Shown here: positions 6,334 to 7,285 of the stretch, in pieces | How the letters are laid out: each line of letters starts with the position of its first letter | How positions within the stretch are numbered: the first letter of the stretch is position 1 | Assembly (NCBI GenBank): GCA_964506645.1 | Contig: CAZDML010000103.1 | Coordinates: 1 to 7,285, forward strand | Origin: CAZDML01 sp964506645 | GTDB taxonomy: Bacteria; Elusimicrobiota; Elusimicrobia; 2-01-FULL-59-12 | Reading direction: 5' to 3' | Length of the DNA: 7,285 bases | Notes under the pieces: generated by a model | Databases searched by the model: none | What the model saw: the letters and a program-made list of their open reading frames with translations, nothing else | What the model was told of the DNA's origin: nothing | Position numbers and translations under genes: made by a program

Positions 6334-7285
6334 CTAAGTCTGTGGGGACATCAGAGAGTTTTTGATGGGAGTTTCATTTCCTGATTTTAAAATCCATCGT
6401 AAGTAATCAAATGTTTTTTGGAGCATGGCGTCTTGTGTAAGCGCGCCATGAGGGAGCATTCTTGAAGAAGCCTGATTAAAAAAATATTTCTCGCGTGCTA
6501 TATCTTTTATTTCAATATCGGGTATCACTCCGATGTTATTTAAAGGCCTTCGCTTCGGGGTGTATAAATACGCGTTTGTAAGGTAAAGTCGGTAGCCATG
6601 ACTTAAAGGAATTAGGATAGATACAGATCCAAGCCTGGCTGTGGTTTCCCCTAACACTTTCGCGCGTTCATTTTCCTGCAACGCTGCTGCGAATAATTCT
6701 GCTCCTGATGCTGTTTGATGATTCACTAGTATCACAATGGGAAAATCACAGTGACCTTCCTCTTGTGCCCAGTACTGATAGGGTACATCGCTCTGTGTCG
6801 CTCCTATCGCTGTTTTCTTGTGAAGAAAGTTTCGTGCTGTATCAAGGACGGCATTGAGTTGGCCTCCGGGAGAATCTCGAAGATCAATTACCAGGGCTCG
6901 CATTTTCTCTCCACGCATTCGATTTAATTCGGAGATAACATCTAATGGAGTGCTCGGTCTAAAACGAGCAATCGCGAGATATCCCAGTCCATCCTGGGTG
7001 ACGGTAGTTGTTCGAAGCGAGTGCTCATGGGTTATGCTTCGTTGTAGCTGGATCTCACGAGGTGGGTCCTGATTATGCTGGATACCAAGGGTTATTCTTG
7101 ATCCTTCAGCTCCGGTCATTAACTCAAAGACTTCAGCGAAAGAATGCCCTTGAACATGTACGCCATTTATAGAAAGAATCGTATCGTCATAGTGAATCCC
7201 TGCTTTATCAACATCAGAACCATTGACCATTCGTAGTATTCTGAATGTTGAGTTGTCCTGATAAAGCTCAATTCCTAATCCAGCC
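6334..7285 (-). CDS. PDZ-S41 tail-specific-protease-like protein, 5' end missing, catalytic lysine position altered
   Basis: The frame is open to the right edge (the codons before the ATG at 7230 read GLGIELYQDNSTFRILR), so the gene starts outside and 316 residues are seen. Numbering from the first complete codon, a PDZ domain spans about 3-82 (GLGIELY, VDKAGIHYDDTILSINGV). The S41 fold follows: LVIDLRDSPGGQL (131-143), then the nucleophile region TASGAELFAAALQE with S193, then LTNAYLYTPKRRPLNNIGVIPDIE. In CtpA/Prc proteases the serine is paired with a lysine 25 residues later, in a TYGKG-like motif. Here the matching stretch reads GETTARLGSV, with leucine at 218 and arginine at 217. The protein may therefore be inactive, use another base, or serve as a binding or scaffold protein. 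The N-terminal part, including any signal peptide, is not visible. It looks more AT-rich than gspD by eye. The stop is TAG at 6334-6336; no terminator was found after it. Confidence 0.85.
   Translation of the reverse strand, partial: AGLGIELYQDNSTFRILRMVNGSDVDKAGIHYDDTILSINGVHVQGHSFAEVFELMTGAEGSRITLGIQHNQDPPREIQLQRSITHEHSLRTTTVTQDGLGYLAIARFRPSTPLDVISELNRMRGEKMRALVIDLRDSPGGQLNAVLDTARNFLHKKTAIGATQSDVPYQYWAQEEGHCDFPIVILVNHQTASGAELFAAALQENERAKVLGETTARLGSVSILIPLSHGYRLYLTNAYLYTPKRRPLNNIGVIPDIEIKDIAREKYFFNQASSRMLPHGALTQDAMLQKTFDYLRWILKSGNETPIKNSLMSPQT

Overview
The window looks like chromosomal DNA of a Gram-negative, two-membrane bacterium. It encodes type II secretion parts (GspC, secretin, GspE ATPase), a small predicted outer-membrane barrel and several signal peptides. 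The gene set and style would fit Nitrospirota or a similar environmental lineage, but this is an impression and no feature here proves it. Every convincing gene lies on the minus strand, so the region reads from high to low coordinates.

Layout in transcription order: (1) 7285-6334, the 3' part of a PDZ + S41 tail-specific-protease-like gene whose usual catalytic lysine position is not lysine; (2) 6156-5641, a small signal-peptide-bearing beta-barrel-like protein, followed closely by (3) 5603-5409, a 64-residue Cys/His-rich small protein; (4) 5308-4424, a secreted two-part protein with a C-terminal phage-tail-collar/short-tail-fibre-like domain carrying four His-x-His pairs; (5) 4343-2967, a multispanning GT39/PMT-like glycosyltransferase; (6) 2872-2633, a 79-residue MerR-type DNA-binding protein; (7) gspC 2586-2107, gspD 2099-294 and the start of gspE (297 into the left edge), tightly packed and overlapping.

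The most notable structure is not a gene. Three intergenic gaps (2873-2966, 5309-5408, 6157-6333) carry the same element in the same orientation. On the minus strand it is an inverted repeat with an invariant AGGCCTATTGG right half, then 14-15 nt, then GTGCTA. The invariant half overlaps a TTGGGC/TTGGTT -35-like hexamer, and GTGCTA(TT) falls at an extended -10 position. The elements precede the barrel gene (with the 64-residue ORF), the collar gene and the merR-gspCDE cluster. They therefore look like one regulon that co-expresses a secretion machine with two exported or surface proteins. The MerR-type protein, which sits first in the secretion operon behind the most perfect dyad, is the obvious but unproven candidate regulator.

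No rRNA, tRNA, CRISPR array, insertion sequence or convincing intrinsic terminator was seen. No gene-free stretch exceeds about 180 bases.
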